DNA of 64,000 nt from Streptomyces sp. NBC_00094. Its GTDB lineage: Bacteria; Actinomycetota; Actinomycetes; Streptomycetales; Streptomycetaceae. This document shows positions 62,082 through 64,000 of the stretch, one piece after another. Position numbers and translations under genes: made by a program. Position 1 is the first letter of the stretch; every line of letters begins with the position of its first letter. The stretch lies in assembly GCF_026343125.1 (NCBI RefSeq), contig NZ_JAPEMB010000001.1:62001-126000 (forward strand), in the 5' to 3' direction. Below the pieces are notes generated by a model. The model searched no databases, was not told where the DNA came from, and worked only from the letters and a program-made list of their open reading frames with translations.

Positions 62082-62102
62082 GCGAGCGGGCGGCCTACGC
62101 CC

Positions 62103-62132
62103 GGTGCCGCGGCGCCTCGGTGTCGCGGCACC
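62103..62132 (+). terminator. Hairpin between MFS and ligase genes
   Basis: GGTGCCGCG at 62103-62111 pairs with CGCGGCACC at 62124-62132 (9-bp perfect stem, 12-base loop), followed by further GGTGTCGGCACC-type repeats. It may reduce transcription from the exporter gene into the ligase gene. Confidence 0.35.
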
Positions 62133-62205
62133 TCGCGCCGGTGTCGGCACCGGCACCGGCACCGACGCCGTACCGGACACCGGTCTGCTCCTGAAAGGAC
62201 ATGCA

Positions 62206-63597
62206 ATGACGACCACGAGCCTGCCCAAGCCTCCCCGGTCGCGGTTGGGCCACGCGTACGGGGAGCAGCTCGCGCAGCATGCGCCGACGGGCCACCACCC
62301 GACGGCCGCCGCCCGGGAGTCGGCCACACTCACGCTCGCGTACCAGGACCGGTTCCTGAACGGCCCCGCCTTCCTCAGCGAGACCGAGCGCAGCACCGTC
62401 GTCGAGGACCTCCACACGGTCTACGAGCTTCTGCGGTCGCTGCCGGAGCGGGTGTTCGGCGGAAGCATCACCGCACTCGCCACGGCGGTCGGTATGGATC
62501 CGCAGCAATCGGCGCTGATCACGCGGAGCGCCCGGACCGGGTCGCTCCTCCCCCTGGGGCGTGCCGATCTCTATCACGACGGTACGGGGTTCAAGCTTCT
62601 CGAGTTCAATCTCACCAGCGCGCTGGGCGGCTTCGAGAACGCCGACATCAACCGGGCGATGCTGGCGTACCCGCCGCTCGAGGAGTTCGTACAGCGGCAC
62701 GGGCTCCGCTACCGGGACACCCTGGGCCGCATGGTGCGGACCATGCTCGCCGAGTGCGCCGCGAACATCCCCACCGACCGGGCGCCCGTCGTCGCCGTGG
62801 TGGACACGGCGGACAACTTCGCCGTCGTGGGACCCCGGCTGCGGGTGTTCGCCGCCAAGCTGGCGGACTACGGAGCCGAGGGAATCGCCTGCGCCCTCGG
62901 CGAACTCACGTACCGGAACGGCCGTCCGACGGTCGCGGGCCGGGACGTCGACGTCGTCTTCCGGTACTTCCTGCCCGAGGACCTCACCGACCCCGTCTCC
63001 GCCGCCCAGTTGGAGCCGCTGCTGGTCGCGGTCGAGCAGGGCAAGGTGGGCCTGTTCAGCCGGCTGGACGCCGAGCTGTACGGCAACAAGGGCACCCTGG
63101 CGATTCTCTCCGACGAGCAGCACCGCGACCTCTTCGACTCCGCCGAACTGGCGTGCATCGACCGGCTCCTGCCGTGGACGCGGTACGTGCGCCCGCGCGC
63201 CACGGACCCCGGCGGCGCCCGGGTCGACATGCTCGCCCACGCGCTGGCGCACCAGGACGAGCTGATCCTGAAGCCGACGCTGCTGCACGGTGGCCACGGG
63301 ATCACCGCCGGATGGGAGGCGGAGCCGGCGGAGTGGGAGAAGAAGGTCGCCTCGGCCATGAACGGCCCGTTCGTGCTCCAGCACCGTGTACGTCCCGCCG
63401 CAGAACCGTTTCCCGACAGTGCCGGCGGCCTGCAGGAACTCTTCCTCAACTGGGGCCTCTACCTGGGGGCACGCGGTGTCGACGACGACGGCTACGGCGG
63501 AGGCTTCGTACGGGCCAGCACCGATCCGGCCGTGGGAGTGGTCAGCATGGGCAGCGGCGCCACGGTCGGTTGCGTCTTCCACGGTGGCGACTGCTGA
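62206..63597 (+). CDS. ATP-grasp-like carboxylate-amine ligase 2
   Basis: A 463-residue protein of the same broad class as the one at 52602-53963. Landmarks: DLYHDGTGFKLLEFNLTSAL then GGFENADINRAML, VVAVVDTADNFAVVGPRLRV, GRDVDVVFRYFLPEDL, LFSRLDAELYGNKGTLAILS, and LILKPTLLHGGHGITAGWEA (nucleotide-binding Lys and Gly-rich loop), ending GGFVRASTDPAVGVVSMGSG. It is likely to make a second amide bond or act on a different substrate from ligase 1. ATG 62206 follows GAAAGGAC. Confidence 0.72.
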   Translation: MTTTSLPKPPRSRLGHAYGEQLAQHAPTGHHPTAAARESATLTLAYQDRFLNGPAFLSETERSTVVEDLHTVYELLRSLPERVFGGSITALATAVGMDPQQSALITRSARTGSLLPLGRADLYHDGTGFKLLEFNLTSALGGFENADINRAMLAYPPLEEFVQRHGLRYRDTLGRMVRTMLAECAANIPTDRAPVVAVVDTADNFAVVGPRLRVFAAKLADYGAEGIACALGELTYRNGRPTVAGRDVDVVFRYFLPEDLTDPVSAAQLEPLLVAVEQGKVGLFSRLDAELYGNKGTLAILSDEQHRDLFDSAELACIDRLLPWTRYVRPRATDPGGARVDMLAHALAHQDELILKPTLLHGGHGITAGWEAEPAEWEKKVASAMNGPFVLQHRVRPAAEPFPDSAGGLQELFLNWGLYLGARGVDDDGYGGGFVRASTDPAVGVVSMGSGATVGCVFHGGDC

Positions 63598-63754
63598 CTT
63601 CACGCATCGGGCACGGGCGGACAGCTGCAGGACCCACGCGCCCACCGGTTCTCTTGATCCGTGCCCTCCGAGGCGCGCGGCCCGCCCGCGCGCCCACCGC
63701 TCCGACTTTCGAAATCACTGTCCGGCTGCCGGAGCGCAGTGATAGACAACCGAA

Positions 63755-64000
63755 GTGGAAAACACTCCGGAGTTCGCCGAGATACTGCGGCTGATCGACG
63801 ATCGGGCGACCGCCTTCCGGGCCGCGGTCGCCTCCGCACCCGGCCTCGACGTACAGGTGCCGACCTGTCCCGAGTGGACGCTGTTCGATCTGGCGCAGCA
63901 TCTGGGCCAGGGGCGCCGCTTCTGGGCCGCCACCGTCGCGGCGGGGCCTGCCGACGCTCCCCCGGCCGAGGCCGCTGCCGAGCGGTCAGTGGCGGCGCCA
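63755..64000 (+). CDS. Mycothiol-dependent maleylpyruvate isomerase-family protein (partial)
   Basis: The first 82 codons lie in the window; the gene continues beyond it. It reads VENTPEFAEILRLIDDRATA, FRAAVASAPGLDVQVPTCPE then WTLFDLAQHLGQGRRFWAAT. The PTCPEWT.FDLA.HLG.. signature is the N-terminal DinB-like domain of maleylpyruvate isomerase/TIGR03083 proteins, which use mycothiol and a metal (His in the HLG helix). The GTG start follows the intergenic gap after the ligase gene. Confidence 0.85.
   Translation, partial: MENTPEFAEILRLIDDRATAFRAAVASAPGLDVQVPTCPEWTLFDLAQHLGQGRRFWAATVAAGPADAPPAEAAAERSVAAP

Noticed and set aside
1..64000. tRNA or rRNA genes, CRISPR arrays, phage structural genes
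   Set aside because: None was recognised on either strand by eye; a dedicated RNA search would be needed to exclude a tRNA.

Overview
The window is high-GC actinomycete DNA. Codon use with G or C at most third positions, frequent GTG/TTG starts, a subtilisin-inhibitor (SSI) remnant, DUF4232 lipoprotein, SpoIIE-type ATPase-like protein and a PepP-type aminopeptidase all point to Streptomyces or a close relative. It holds many insertion-sequence (IS) remnants, decayed genes and short unrelated gene sets. This is typical accessory DNA, for example a chromosome arm, although chromosomal position cannot be read from the sequence.

Layout. 0-3.4 kb: end of a secreted protein, a broken IS630, an intact IS1182 element and a 5'-truncated ornithine-cyclodeaminase-like gene. 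3.4-6.0 kb: a DedA membrane protein and a two-component system. 6.6-18.1 kb: small proteins, a DsbA-like lipoprotein lacking its second redox Cys, GNATs, an exonuclease, an SSI remnant, a 31-residue Gly-Trp peptide gene and at least four transposase wrecks. 18.3-22.0 kb: a four-gene set of nuclease-fold protein, dehydrogenase small subunit, GMC oxidoreductase and histidine phosphatase. 22.3-26.7 kb: a tightly coupled three-gene operon of DUF6338-like membrane protein, 49-residue acidic protein and 1172-residue TPR-CHAT protease. 27-34 kb: a ricin-type lectin, an MJ1316/2H RNA-end protein, a methyltransferase, and a LacI regulator with an oxidoreductase and visible operators. 34-46 kb: nested IS elements, MerR and aldo/keto reductase, a TPR membrane protein, a lipoprotein, an NmrA-like protein and a GNAT. 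46.6-51.9 kb: Ser/Thr kinase, MBL-fold hydrolase, DUF4232 lipoprotein, aminopeptidase P.

52-63.6 kb is the most notable block, an apparent biosynthetic gene cluster. Eight leftward genes, mostly overlapping by 1-14 bases, encode acylating acetaldehyde dehydrogenase, DmpG/MhpE-type aldolase, a JmjC-like cupin hydroxylase, an alpha-oxoamine-synthase-type PLP enzyme, an HpcH/HpaI (malyl-CoA lyase-like) aldolase, an ornithine-cyclodeaminase-family protein, an ATP-grasp-like ligase and a MaoC dehydratase. Divergent from them are an 11-codon ORF overlapping an MFS exporter, and a second ATP-grasp-like protein. An inferred route: CoA-dependent aldol condensation of a 2-oxo acid, dehydration, possible reduction, decarboxylative condensation with an amino acid to an aminoketone, hydroxylation, then amide bond formation by the two ligases and export. 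This resembles the ketomethylene pseudopeptide logic of ketomemicin-type pathways but adds an aldolase/aldehyde dehydrogenase pair and a hydroxylase. The product is unknown.

All family assignments are from reading the translations; no database search was possible.
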